The notes under the pieces were generated by a model. That model was not told where the DNA came from and made no database searches. It saw only the letters and a program-made list of their open reading frames with translations. A DNA stretch of 37,010 bases from Scatosoma sp002474405. GTDB taxonomy: Bacteria; Bacillota; Clostridia; Christensenellales; Borkfalkiaceae. Positions 1-9,292 of this stretch are shown here, piece by piece (the stretch's first letter is position 1; every line of letters begins with the position of its first letter). The position numbers and the translations under genes were made by a program. The stretch is taken from NCBI GenBank assembly GCA_937892545.1, contig CALAFO010000072.1:1-37010 (forward strand). Direction: 5' to 3'.

Positions 1-2185
1 GAGCGTTAAACGTGAGCCCCCCGTTTGTTACAGAGCCTTCGTACGTTGCGCCGCCAAGCGTTACTATTGCATTCGTGAAGTTTCCGATTTCCGTGCCGAG
101 ATTTATCGTTACCGCATTTCCTGCCGTCGCCGCTCCGTCCGCAACGCTTACATTCAGGTTTACGGTACCGCCGTCTACAGTCAGCGAATCTTTTTTGGAA
201 ATGCCTTTAAACACGGGGAGCGATCCTTCTTCCTCTACCCAATATTGCGAATCCCAGCCGCCGTCCGGAAGAGCAACGCCGTTATCCGTACCAGCGGAAT
301 ACGAAACGTATACGCTGCCTTGGCTGTTTCCGATATTGCCCATATAAGCGGACAATTCCGACGGAACGCCTGTTACCGCCACGTTCGTGAAAGAAGTTTT
401 ATCGGAAAAACTTCCGAACAAATTTACGTTACTGCTGTTTAAAATTCCTTTTATGTCCGCATTCGCGTAATCTACTATCACGTTTCTCATCGTCAAAGCA
501 TAGCGATCATACGAAGGTCCGAACAAACCGTGGTTGTTTTGCCCGTCGGAATCATACGTCTTTATGCCGATATATACGTTTTCGATAGTACCGCCGTTAC
601 CATTCTGTACCATACCGCCTTTTTGCCCGAAAACCGTATCTGTAAAAGCGATATTTCTGAGCACGCCGCCCGCGCCGAGTTGTTTGATGAATCCGACGCC
701 TGTCTGCCAGTGCTTCACTGCAAAACCGTTAATTTTGTGTCCGTTTCCGTCGATGATCCCTACAAAATCATGGTCGAACCCTATCACCCGATTTACCGTA
801 ACCGCATTGTTTCTGTCGGTTGCATACCAGTCGCCCGCATTGCCGCTCATCGTTATGTCTCTGCCGAGAACGAAATATCCGTTGCCGTTCTGTTCCGATT
901 CTATTTCCGCGATTTTCAGCAAATCCTGCTCGTTTTCAACAACCAACGAATAGACTTTTACGTTCATTTCGTAACGTGCGATTTCGGTTTCGATAAGCAT
1001 CGTCTTTTCGCCGAGTTGATCCGCTTTTTTCGGAAAAGCTTCGCCGTTCAGAGTAATATTAATCTTTCCGTCTTTCACCTCCGAAGAAACGCTCACCGTT
1101 TTACCGTTGAAAATCGCCTGAACAAAGGCGCCTTCCACAAGAGAACCATCCACGGAAAGTTGCTTGATTTCAGGATGTTCCTTTGCTCCGTAGGCGCTGA
1201 TCACAGGAACGTCGTCCGATTCAAGCGCAACAATCGGTTTGATTACATTTACGGTAATGCTCACGCTTGCGCTTTGTTCGCCGTCGGTATAGTTTCCGGT
1301 AAGGACGGTTGTACCGCCTTTAACGGCAGAAACGTAGCTTACCCCGTCTTTTTCTTCGATCGCGGCAATATTTTCATTGCCGCTCGTCCAGGTAACCGCC
1401 GCGTCCTCTATTTTTTGTCGCCCTTTATACACGTCAAACAAAAGCGCGTGTTCCGTTGCCCCGAAATCGCCGCGAATGGTTGCCAGCGTTATAAGATAGC
1501 CGTTTTCGCCCATTTCCATATCGTCCATAAGCGATTTGATTTTCAGCTCGTCCGGCAAAACTTTTATCGTCAATTTTTGATTCAGATATTTTCCGCGCAC
1601 GGTAGCCGATACGTAATATTCGGTTTCGCCCGCCGAAAGAGCATTTATGATTACTCTACCGCCCGCAACCGATACTTCCGCTACGTTTTCGGCCGCACCG
1701 TCCGCCAAAGTAACGGAATATTCCGTATCCTCCGATAAAACCTCGTTATTATACGTCGTGTAAACGTCCATCGAAAACGTATCGCCCACATTCAACGAAA
1801 CGTTATCGTGTTCGAGAACAAGCAAAGGCGAATACTTCGCTTTCGTAACGTTAACGGTACAGATAGCTTTTTCTTCACCGCATTCGGCGGTAATCGTCGT
1901 CTGTCCGACGGTCAGCGCATAAAGAAGTCCGTTTTCGTCAATCGTCGCAACGTTCGGATCCGAGGACGTATAAACCACGGTTTTCCCGGCAAAATCGGGC
2001 ACAACCAGAATATCCGAAGTAAACTGCTCCAGCGTATAATAATCTTTTGCAAACTTTATATCCGACGGTTGTTCGATGGGAGAAGGATTGTTTCCGTTAT
2101 CCCCCGGTTTTGAACAAGCGGCTGCGCCGCAAGCCATCGTCATGCTTAAAACAACGCCAAGAAGAAAAATCTTTCTTTTTTTCAT
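1..2185 (-). CDS. Big2/Ig-like domain surface lipoprotein (C-terminus beyond window)
   Basis: This is an open frame of about 728 codons that runs off the left edge. The start is ATG at 2185, with AAGGAGG at 2194-2200 eight bases upstream. The N-terminus is a lipoprotein signal (KKRK, a hydrophobic stretch, then GAAAC with Cys24 as likely lipidated residue). Residues about 40-330 look like consecutive Big2-type Ig-like domains, with phrases such as VVYTSSDPNVATIDENGLLYAL and VTWTSGNENIAAIEEKDG. The part after about residue 400 (GRDITMSG, IIDGNGHKINGF, GGTIENVYIG) resembles a right-handed beta-helix or GLUG-type region. It follows the DUF4838 gene by 23 bp and is probably the last visible gene of the transporter operon. 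It is likely an outer-face adhesin or glycan-binding protein. The exact ligand is unknown. Confidence 0.8.
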   Translation of the reverse strand, partial: MKKRKIFLLGVVLSMTMACGAAACSKPGDNGNNPSPIEQPSDIKFAKDYYTLEQFTSDILVVPDFAGKTVVYTSSDPNVATIDENGLLYALTVGQTTITAECGEEKAICTVNVTKAKYSPLLVLEHDNVSLNVGDTFSMDVYTTYNNEVLSEDTEYSVTLADGAAENVAEVSVAGGRVIINALSAGETEYYVSATVRGKYLNQKLTIKVLPDELKIKSLMDDMEMGENGYLITLATIRGDFGATEHALLFDVYKGRQKIEDAAVTWTSGNENIAAIEEKDGVSYVSAVKGGTTVLTGNYTDGEQSASVSITVNVIKPIVALESDDVPVISAYGAKEHPEIKQLSVDGSLVEGAFVQAIFNGKTVSVSSEVKDGKINITLNGEAFPKKADQLGEKTMLIETEIARYEMNVKVYSLVVENEQDLLKIAEIESEQNGNGYFVLGRDITMSGNAGDWYATDRNNAVTVNRVIGFDHDFVGIIDGNGHKINGFAVKHWQTGVGFIKQLGAGGVLRNIAFTDTVFGQKGGMVQNGNGGTIENVYIGIKTYDSDGQNNHGLFGPSYDRYALTMRNVIVDYANADIKGILNSSNVNLFGSFSDKTSFTNVAVTGVPSELSAYMGNIGNSQGSVYVSYSAGTDNGVALPDGGWDSQYWVEEEGSLPVFKGISKKDSLTVDGGTVNLNVSVADGAATAGNAVTINLGTEIGNFTNAIVTLGGATYEGSVTNGGLTFNA

Positions 2186-2208
2186 ACATTTATCCTCCTT
2201 AAAACAGT

Positions 2209-4302
2209 TTAATTCAATCCCCAGGAAGGGAGAATTTCCTCATCGAACTTATAATTTTCGCGATGATGCGAATTAGAAAGCGCTTTGAAATCTTTCGCAA
2301 ATTCTTTCCGCATTGCCAGCAATGTGTCGGCATCATACATATCGTCGTACAACTGACAAAGCACAAAGCGCGGGAATAACGATTCGATGAGGATATGTTT
2401 ACTGAGTACCTCGTAACGCTCGTCGTCTACGCCTTTATTTACCTGGATTGCCTCTTCGGCTTTTTCGATCAGATCCATCCAGCCGTTGATAAGCCCGAAC
2501 GGCCAGAATTCTCTGTTTTCAACGTACGCGTCCGTCTGCGGATATCCTTTACCCGCTCTTTCGTTAGTGTTTCTCGTCTGCACCTGAACTTCGGTGAAGT
2601 ACCGGAACATATACTCTCCCCCTTCCCCGAAGTAATTTTTAAAGAATTTTTCGGCAAGTTCCAGATAATCGTAGTTTACGTTAAACGCCCCCTTGGCGTC
2701 GAGATAGTCGTTGAGTTTGGCAAAACCGGAACAATTAGAGTTTTCCCACGAACCTTCCCAGTAGATATATCTCGCTCCGCACATTCTCCAGAATCTCATG
2801 GAAGAAAAACTCGCGCAAAACGAATTCAACGGGAACAAGTAGTTTTTGTAGTTTCTTTCATACGACCAGATATAAAGAGCGCCGCCGAGAAGTCCCCAGT
2901 TCAGATAACTGTTCACGTTTGCGGACTCGTAAATGGGTTTCGTCATATCGCCTGCGGCCGTGGTATACACAACAACGTTTTCCGCACATACAAGGTCTTT
3001 CTCGCGTTCATCGCAAGTAACCGTACCGTCGTTCACCCAAAAATAACATTCTTTTTTCAACGTTACGTTGCCGTTCTCATCCGTCGCAACGGGAGGTTTT
3101 TGCGCGGCACTGTAACTCAACAAGCCTATGTGAACCGTTCTTTCGTAACCGAACTCTGCAAGTCCTCCTTCTTCGTCTTTAAGCCATTCGTTAATGCTTT
3201 CGGCAACTGTATTTACAAGCAATAATTGCGCGCCTGCGATAGTTCCGCCATAATATTCGGTACTTGCATTACACGCGTCGCACGTGCAACGGGCAACGGC
3301 GGGATTTTCCAGAAGACCGTCCATTGCCGAAATCAACAAAGTATCGCGAGTTCGACTTAATTCTTTCGTAATGGTGGTTTTCGTATGACTCACGAACGCT
3401 TCAAGCATTGCGTCGTACGCCTCTTTATCGCCGTGAGCGGTGAAACAGATTTGTTTTCCGTCATCTGCCATCCATTTTCTTTTCATCGGATCATTGAGCA
3501 CTTCATTTAAAGCGTCGCTGCCGTTCTTCGTGTCTCCCTCGCCTCCGGTAATATAATCGATAGCGTTATGTACCCAACGGGTGCCGGAATTTGAAGGATC
3601 CATAAATATCGACGATTGAGAGTAATATCCCATTCCGTATTCGGCAGCCGAATCCAGTTTATTGCTTACGGTGATATAATCGTAATCCGGTCTTTCCGTG
3701 ATATCCATCGCGGGCATTACGGTTTTTCCGCTTTCATCCACCTTATCGTATATCACGAGATCCGCAGAGAACATATCGTAGCCTAATGCCGCGCGTAAAA
3801 ACGCAATGCCGCCCATCTGATACCCGCGCGGCGCATACGCGTTTATAAACACGTTCGTACCGTAATTCTGAATTCTGTACCCCGAAACGTCAAGCGTGTC
3901 GAATCCGGGCATCGTTAAGCCGTATTCGCTTAAATCCGCGCCGAAAACGATATATTTGCTTGTCGTCGTTATTGTTACGTCGTCCATCTCTTTTTTATCG
4001 ACGAACGCGCCCGTCGCTTCGTTAATTCTCGACAGCACGAACATAGAAGCTTCTCTTGTCGTATCGTCTCCGATAACCACTTTATATCCGCAATTTCCGT
4101 TTACCGCAAGATCGGCAACGGGGTTTTCGTAGTCAACATTAACGTCGTGAAGCATTCCTTCCACATAATTATACTTATCGTTAGATTCTTTAACTGCGTT
4201 TTTTAAATCTTCGGTATCTGTTGGATTTTTCGCACATCCGGAAAACCACATCAGTGCCGCCATTGCCACCGAAAGAACGGTAAAAAATTTTTTATTTTTC
4301 AT
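2209..4302 (-). CDS. DUF4838 domain lipoprotein, glycoside-hydrolase-like
   Basis: The protein has 697 residues with a lipoprotein signal (hydrophobic residues 5-20, lipobox FSGC, Cys23). The body resembles DUF4838 proteins, which are large extracellular proteins related to the alpha-glucuronidase fold and common in gut glycan loci. Supporting features are the ITERPDYDY segment after a sugar-hydrolase-like N-terminal domain, the FTAHGDKEAYDAM stretch and the conserved Cys cluster CTCDACNA. The start at 4302 has AAGAGGG overlapping the stop codon of the preceding gene, so the two are translationally linked. Its place in an ABC importer operon suggests it processes or binds an extracellular polymer before uptake. 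No catalytic residue can be assigned from sequence alone. Confidence 0.75.
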   Translation of the reverse strand: MKNKKFFTVLSVAMAALMWFSGCAKNPTDTEDLKNAVKESNDKYNYVEGMLHDVNVDYENPVADLAVNGNCGYKVVIGDDTTREASMFVLSRINEATGAFVDKKEMDDVTITTTSKYIVFGADLSEYGLTMPGFDTLDVSGYRIQNYGTNVFINAYAPRGYQMGGIAFLRAALGYDMFSADLVIYDKVDESGKTVMPAMDITERPDYDYITVSNKLDSAAEYGMGYYSQSSIFMDPSNSGTRWVHNAIDYITGGEGDTKNGSDALNEVLNDPMKRKWMADDGKQICFTAHGDKEAYDAMLEAFVSHTKTTITKELSRTRDTLLISAMDGLLENPAVARCTCDACNASTEYYGGTIAGAQLLLVNTVAESINEWLKDEEGGLAEFGYERTVHIGLLSYSAAQKPPVATDENGNVTLKKECYFWVNDGTVTCDEREKDLVCAENVVVYTTAAGDMTKPIYESANVNSYLNWGLLGGALYIWSYERNYKNYLFPLNSFCASFSSMRFWRMCGARYIYWEGSWENSNCSGFAKLNDYLDAKGAFNVNYDYLELAEKFFKNYFGEGGEYMFRYFTEVQVQTRNTNERAGKGYPQTDAYVENREFWPFGLINGWMDLIEKAEEAIQVNKGVDDERYEVLSKHILIESLFPRFVLCQLYDDMYDADTLLAMRKEFAKDFKALSNSHHRENYKFDEEILPSWGLN

Positions 4303-4314
4303 TCTTCTGCCCTC

Positions 4315-7035
4315 TTATTCCGTAACGTTTATAGTGTAATAAACCGAACTTACGTTGCCCGCCTCATCCATAGCGGTGATGATCAGCCGATATCTGCCCG
4401 TATACGCAGGAACAAACGATTCACTACTATTCTCTACCAAAACAAATCTTCCCGCGGCGTTGGCAACGTAGATACTTACGCTTATATTCTCACTCGCCGT
4501 ATAGTTATCTTTCACCTCGAATTTCGGAAACACGATTGCTTCGCCTTTTTTCACGGTCTTTTTCACGCTTCCCGAAACGATGATTTCAGGCGCTTCCGTA
4601 TCCAGTACGTTCAGCACGTATTCTTTTTCCGTCGGATTATCGTTAATCCAGTCATTTTTTACAATCGTATAAACGATTCTGTAATTACCGAAAGATTTCA
4701 GTTCAAGCGTATAATCCTTGTCGATCGCCACGTTTTCAAGTTTTAATCCGTCGGCGTCCGTCGCGATTTGTCCGTTCGGCGCATAAACCGAAAGCGTAGC
4801 GGTAAGCGACGGCGCGTATACGTCGAATGCGTTTACGGCGGGAATCACGACGATTTCGTTTATTTTTTTGTAACCGCTGAAATAGTTCGGAACGGAAATC
4901 GTCGGATCGGAGTTATCGTTCGTTCTGTAAGATAAAACGGTATCTGCCACCGAATTTACAAGGTATCCCGATCCTTCTGCCGCGTTTTCTATAATAACGC
5001 TTAAATACACGCCGTCCGAAAAACCTTCAAAAGCCTTTCCGTCATCCGTATTTTCTATCGTGATTTCCGATGTATCTATCACGATTTTCCCGTTTTTGCA
5101 CCCTATGTTAAACGTCTTTTTACTGCCGAGCGAACCTGACAAAGTAATGGTATTATCGCCGGAAACGAGCAACGTTTTGTTGCCGCCGCTTATAATGTTA
5201 AGCGTTACCGATTTGCCGCTTTCCGCGTCGGTGAATTTCACCGCCATTTCAGAGAAAGTCGTTTTGCTCGGAATGGTGGTGAACGATACCCCTGCCGCCG
5301 ACGACGAAAGTTTATTCGCAAACGTCCACTCCGCTTTTCCCGCACTTTTTGCCGTAACCATCAGTCCGTTTGTAAAATAATAATTTTTTCCCAAAACACC
5401 TACCGATTCGCTCATTTCTTCTTTGAGTTCGGCAGTAGCGTCCGAAGTAACTTCCATATTGCCGTAAAGATAATTCTTTAAAGAAAGTTTTCCGCCGTCC
5501 TTCACATTTACAACGGGAATTTCAACGGCTTCAAACGTCGTTTCGCCATAATAATATCTGACGGTAACTTTCTCTTGTCCGTTTACCTTATATATCGTGC
5601 CTGCATCATACACCGTAATGCCGTTAACATCGGTGATTTCCACTTTTGCAAGTTTCTTTTCAGTCTCTCCGCCCGAATAATCTCTGGCGTATATTTCGGG
5701 AAGCGTATAGCCGCAATCGTTAATGAATATTTTAGGTAAAATCGGGGTTTCAAGGAATTTAGGTTTGCTTCCCGCACGACATTCGATTTCGTAACTTACC
5801 GTTCTTACATTGCCGACATAGTCGGTTGCCACATATCTTACCGTCCAGATTCCGGCTTTTTCGGGCAAAAATCTGTCTTTGATTTCATACGTATCCTCTC
5901 CGAACGACACATACGTTTTCACTTCGGGTACCCCGCTTCCGCCTGTTACAAACGGTGTGCCTACAGGTACATAATCGCCCAGTTCCGCCGAAGTTACCGC
6001 GTCTGCGGGAACGGCAATATCTATTTCCGGAACAGTGGTTTTCACAATTACGTTTCTTATTTCTTTCGCCACGTTGCCGTTCATATCGGCAGCGGTGTAT
6101 TCTATCACGTAATTTCCGGGAAATTCGGGCTTGAACGCTCCGCCCGAAATCGTTACAAGCGTCGGATTCGTCGTTTCATAATCATAGTACACGCTTGTTT
6201 TCACTTTGCAGACGCCTGAATACCAGTCAAACGCGCTTGCGGCGGGAATACGATAATTTCTGTTTACCTGACCGAGCGGAAGTTCGTCGGCGTCGATTGT
6301 AAGAACAGGCTTTTCGGTATCGTAAAAAGGTTTTGCCTGTCCGTTTTCGTCCGTCGTAAGATCCGAGCCTAACGCCTTTGTTACAACGAATCTTGCAACG
6401 GAATTAGAATACCCGTCGGCAGAAACCGACAACCGCACTTTTCCGCTTGTAAAGCCGTTCCACAACGTGCCGTAATCGTCGGGATTTTCCATTTCGGCAA
6501 TCGTCTGATTCCCTGTTACCGCGGCATTGCCCGCTTTATCGTACGCAAGAGAAATCATTCCCGCCGAATCCGGTGCAATGTTCTCAAGCGCACCGGACCA
6601 TGCGCCGCCGGAATGGCGCTGCGCAACAAAAGTAGCATTCACAGCCGCACCGAGTCCGTCGTTTACATGCAATTTTCTCGTTCCTTCGTGCCCCACCTGA
6701 TCCTGCCCGTTACCGCCCGCCGAGATAAACAAAGTCCCTTTTCCCGACATAGTGCTTAACGTATACCTGTTGATTTCATAACGCAGATATACCGACGAAT
6801 CCAAAGCGTCGGTAAGCGTTACGATCAGTTTATCGAAATCCGCCGATCCCCTTTTTTCGGGAACGATATAAGCCGAGAAAAACGGATTTCCGCGCGTTAA
6901 ATCCTCCACGTCGATCAATTGCGAGAACGAAAGCGTATCCCCCTGCGCGAGATAAGTGATCAGCCCCGGGGGTTGCGCAATCGTAATCGGGATAAACGCC
7001 GTATTTCGTTTCGCTGTTTTCGTCCCCCGTAGCAA
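4315..7035 (-). CDS. Secreted multi-domain Ig-like repeat protein, main part after a frameshift
   Basis: About 900 residues of extracellular beta-sandwich repeats. Recurrent phrases are PGNYVIEYTAADMNGNVA, AGIWTVRYVATDYVGNVRT, FGNYRIVYTIVKND and TGRYRLIITAMDEAGNVSS, typical of bacterial Ig-like/HYR-type modules. It has no start of its own with a ribosome binding site. The signal peptide lies in the -1/+1 related frame that ends just downstream (next entry). Dropping one base from the run of five G (plus-strand C7024-7028) joins the two frames into one 1026-residue protein, and the length then divides evenly by three. There is no obvious sorting motif or C-terminal anchor. It lies between the permeases and the DUF4838 gene and probably acts outside the cell with the importer. 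Confidence 0.75.
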   Translation of the reverse strand: MLRGTKTAKRNTAFIPITIAQPPGLITYLAQGDTLSFSQLIDVEDLTRGNPFFSAYIVPEKRGSADFDKLIVTLTDALDSSVYLRYEINRYTLSTMSGKGTLFISAGGNGQDQVGHEGTRKLHVNDGLGAAVNATFVAQRHSGGAWSGALENIAPDSAGMISLAYDKAGNAAVTGNQTIAEMENPDDYGTLWNGFTSGKVRLSVSADGYSNSVARFVVTKALGSDLTTDENGQAKPFYDTEKPVLTIDADELPLGQVNRNYRIPAASAFDWYSGVCKVKTSVYYDYETTNPTLVTISGGAFKPEFPGNYVIEYTAADMNGNVAKEIRNVIVKTTVPEIDIAVPADAVTSAELGDYVPVGTPFVTGGSGVPEVKTYVSFGEDTYEIKDRFLPEKAGIWTVRYVATDYVGNVRTVSYEIECRAGSKPKFLETPILPKIFINDCGYTLPEIYARDYSGGETEKKLAKVEITDVNGITVYDAGTIYKVNGQEKVTVRYYYGETTFEAVEIPVVNVKDGGKLSLKNYLYGNMEVTSDATAELKEEMSESVGVLGKNYYFTNGLMVTAKSAGKAEWTFANKLSSSAAGVSFTTIPSKTTFSEMAVKFTDAESGKSVTLNIISGGNKTLLVSGDNTITLSGSLGSKKTFNIGCKNGKIVIDTSEITIENTDDGKAFEGFSDGVYLSVIIENAAEGSGYLVNSVADTVLSYRTNDNSDPTISVPNYFSGYKKINEIVVIPAVNAFDVYAPSLTATLSVYAPNGQIATDADGLKLENVAIDKDYTLELKSFGNYRIVYTIVKNDWINDNPTEKEYVLNVLDTEAPEIIVSGSVKKTVKKGEAIVFPKFEVKDNYTASENISVSIYVANAAGRFVLVENSSESFVPAYTGRYRLIITAMDEAGNVSSVYYTINVTE

Positions 7036-7396
7036 AAGAAAGGGCGGTGGCGGTGAATTCTTTCTCCGTGGAATAATGCTTCCCTTTTAGTGTGGCGTAA
7101 TATTGCACGGAATAAACGCCCGCCTGCGAAAGATATACCCTTTGCGTATCCACGGCAGTCTGATCGGGATAAGTTACCGAATAGGTAGCCTGAACGGTAT
7201 CGTTGCCTACTTTCACAGAAAGCGACGGAATTTCAACATACGTGCCGACGATATAATTATCGTTCAATACGTATTCGCTCCACTCTTCCGCATTGGTTCT
7301 GTTGCCGATCAAGGTGCCTCCGGTTATGCAAAGCATCCCCGCGCAAGCTACGCAGCCTATCGCAGTCAGAATTTTTTTTGTTAATGTTTGTTTCAT
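6830..7396 (-). CDS. Signal peptide and N-terminal domain of the Ig-like repeat protein (frameshifted)
   Basis: ATG at 7396 with AAGGAG a few bases upstream. Residues 1-36 form a classical signal peptide (KK, long hydrophobic stretch, likely cleavage after TNA). They are followed by one Ig-like domain with the phrase AGVYSVQYYATLKGKHYSTEKEFTA. After about residue 125 the frame yields arginine-rich nonsense (RRGGFNARKS), while the neighbouring frame continues with good coding character (AFIPITIAQPPGLITYLAQGDTLSF). The natural product is therefore this N-terminus joined to the 4315-7035 frame. Whether the shift is a sequencing error or a real mutation cannot be told here. It starts 22 bp after the permease gene, in the same operon. 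Confidence 0.7.
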   Translation of the reverse strand: MKQTLTKKILTAIGCVACAGMLCITGGTLIGNRTNAEEWSEYVLNDNYIVGTYVEIPSLSVKVGNDTVQATYSVTYPDQTAVDTQRVYLSQAGVYSVQYYATLKGKHYSTEKEFTATALSFATGDENSETKYGVYPDYDCATPGADHLSRAGGYAFVLAIDRRGGFNARKSVFLGLYRSRKKGIGGFR

Positions 7397-7418
7397 CGTT
7401 TTCTCCTTATTAATCTGC

Positions 7419-8309
7419 TCAGCCCTTTATGCCGCCGATCGTAAGATTCGACATAAGTTTCTTCTGGAACACCAAAAAGAGCGCAAGCGTAGGAATAGAA
7501 AGTATCACCGTCGTCGTCAACTGTACGGGCATCGAATCGAAATCGTCCTGCGACGTACGCGTAATTTCTATCAGAAATCTCGAAAGCGTAGGATTCGACG
7601 GCGCATACAATATAGGCGTCTGATAATCGTTCCAGTAATTGATAAAATTAAGTAAAAGAATCGTTCCGAACGTCGCTTTCGCCAACGGGAAATAAATGTT
7701 GATCATAACGCGCCAATCCGACGCTCCGTCCAGCATCGCCGCCTCGCGGTAGGTTTTCGGAAGCGAACCGAACATCTCGTAGAAAATCAGGAAATACATC
7801 CCAAGGAAATTTGCTTTCAGTATCAGCAATCCCCACCAAGTGTTGTACAGATTCAACGCGCGAAGGATGCTGAGTTCCGCCGCCTGGCTTCCGACAATCG
7901 GAATCGCCATAACCACAATCACCGTTGTGTGAACAATACGGGAATATTTATACTTGTAATTCGCGCAAAGGTATGCCGTTACGCAGGTAACCGTAGTGTT
8001 CACAAGCCCGCAACCGAGCGCATAAACTACGGAATTGAGTATGATTTTCCCCATCGTATCGTTTACTACCTTGCCCACGGCACGGAAAGACGGCCTCGCC
8101 GTTAACACTTTAAGATAGTTATGCGGATAAATTTTCTCGTCCGGCCAGATCGTGGGGTAAATATAGAGTGCCGGATCTTTGAACGACATCACAATCGCAT
8201 ATAAGAACAATATTCCCATCACAATGCAATACACAAGCAGAATCGCAAGCATAACGGTTGTGAGCGGCGTAAATTTTTCACGTCTTTTCGTTTTCATCTT
8301 CACTTTCAT
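7419..8309 (-). CDS. Carbohydrate ABC transporter permease, MalG-type (CUT1)
   Basis: A 296-residue inner-membrane permease with about six hydrophobic segments (first at residues 18-42). The MalG-type cytoplasmic EAA loop is at about 189-210 (EAAMLDGASDWRVMINIYFPLAK), the contact site for the ATPase subunit. The start at 8309 follows AGGAG that overlaps the stop of the MalF-type gene, with a 3-bp gap, so the two subunits are coupled. The CUT1 family imports oligosaccharides and related polyols. The substrate cannot be read from the permease. No ATPase gene is nearby, so a shared MsmX/UgpC-type ATPase encoded elsewhere probably powers it. Confidence 0.92.
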   Translation of the reverse strand: MKVKMKTKRREKFTPLTTVMLAILLVYCIVMGILFLYAIVMSFKDPALYIYPTIWPDEKIYPHNYLKVLTARPSFRAVGKVVNDTMGKIILNSVVYALGCGLVNTTVTCVTAYLCANYKYKYSRIVHTTVIVVMAIPIVGSQAAELSILRALNLYNTWWGLLILKANFLGMYFLIFYEMFGSLPKTYREAAMLDGASDWRVMINIYFPLAKATFGTILLLNFINYWNDYQTPILYAPSNPTLSRFLIEITRTSQDDFDSMPVQLTTTVILSIPTLALFLVFQKKLMSNLTIGGIKG

Positions 8310-8312
8310 CTC

Positions 8313-9194
8313 TCACTCCTCGCTCGGTCCGAATTTCGTAACAAAAAATTTCACAAGGAATGTTACGGGAATGGTAACCGCGGTAGCCATCAGACCTAAC
8401 GCCGACAAACTCGGAAGCAGATATACGCGGCTTGAAGTTTTGTCAAGTTGTATAAACAGATAATATCCGAATGTTGCCGTGGGCTGCGCGTCGAATCCGT
8501 AGAACGCAAAATTGTTCCACTGATTTGTAAGCAACGAAGCAATGCTCGTAATCAGAAATACCGAAAACGTCGAATAAATCATGGGAAATACCACGTAGAT
8601 AAATTCTTTTATTCCCGAAGCGCCGTCTAGTTGCGCCGACTCTATCACTTCCGGCGCGATTGCCGACATCTTGTTTGCATAAAGCAAAACCGAAGTGCCG
8701 AACCCGACGAGCAAATTGCCCAAAAACACCATTACCAGTTTTTGAATACGCGTTCCGTTACTGAGCCAAGTCAATTCCGCCCCCGCAAAAAATTCGGTAT
8801 ATATTTTCAAAACAACCAGCGCGGATACAATGGAAGGAACAAAAAGCATTACTCTGAAAAATCCCGCCATCGGTAATTTTTTAAAAATATAAAAAGCAAA
8901 AAACACTCCGAGCGGCGTAATAATAAAAAGCTGCAATACAAACGCAAGAAGCGAATTACGCAAATACCCGCCGAGCAACTCCCTGTTTTGCGGAGAAAAC
9001 CACTCCGTAAAATTCTTCGTAAGGTTTATCTCGAAAGAATCGGTAGTCGTATAATGCTTGAAAGCAAGCAAAAAAGAATTAAAATTTACGCAGATATAAA
9101 ACAATACAAACTGTAAAGTAGGTATCGCCATTAAAACGATATAAAAAATCAAACTCTTACGATTTCCGGCCTGTAATCCTTTAGTTTTTTCCAT
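8313..9194 (-). CDS. Carbohydrate ABC transporter permease, MalF-type (CUT1)
   Basis: A 293-residue permease partner of the MalG-type subunit. It has a first membrane segment at about residues 14-36, further segments to the C-terminus, and the EAA-type loop at about 182-206 (ESAQLDGASGIKEFIYVVFPMI). I chose ATG at 9194 because AGGGG lies 6-7 bases upstream. A GTG at 9227 with AAAGGA would add 11 residues (MIFCDALSGDY) that look less natural. It lies between the solute-binding protein gene and malG-type gene, in the usual CUT1 order. A stem-loop precedes it. Confidence 0.9.
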   Translation of the reverse strand: MEKTKGLQAGNRKSLIFYIVLMAIPTLQFVLFYICVNFNSFLLAFKHYTTTDSFEINLTKNFTEWFSPQNRELLGGYLRNSLLAFVLQLFIITPLGVFFAFYIFKKLPMAGFFRVMLFVPSIVSALVVLKIYTEFFAGAELTWLSNGTRIQKLVMVFLGNLLVGFGTSVLLYANKMSAIAPEVIESAQLDGASGIKEFIYVVFPMIYSTFSVFLITSIASLLTNQWNNFAFYGFDAQPTATFGYYLFIQLDKTSSRVYLLPSLSALGLMATAVTIPVTFLVKFFVTKFGPSEE

Positions 9195-9236
9195 ATAATC
9201 CCCTGATAACGCATCACAGAATATCACGCTTATCCT

Positions 9237-9262
9237 TTCCGGGGCATAGAATCGTCCCGGAA
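9237..9262 (-). other. Stem-loop between binding-protein and permease genes
   Basis: Perfect 7-bp arms TTCCGGG (9237-9243) and CCCGGAA (9256-9262) with a 12-nt loop, in the only sizeable gap of the transporter operon. No U-run follows on the minus strand, so it is not a full terminator. In many importer operons such a hairpin stabilises the upstream binding-protein mRNA and lowers permease expression. That role is inferred here. Confidence 0.45.
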
Positions 9263-9292
9263 CTACAAACGCAACGCCCTTAGCTTGTACGA

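Noticed and set aside
12..2113. Long plus-strand open frames (111, 402 and 139 residues)
   Set aside because: They lie opposite the Big2 lipoprotein gene, lack ribosome binding sites and show low-complexity Phe/Arg-rich translations typical of antisense frames.
6990..7035. Programmed ribosomal frameshift in the Ig-repeat gene
   Set aside because: No slippery heptamer with downstream structure is evident and the needed shift is explained by one base in a run of five G. A mutation or sequencing error is simpler.
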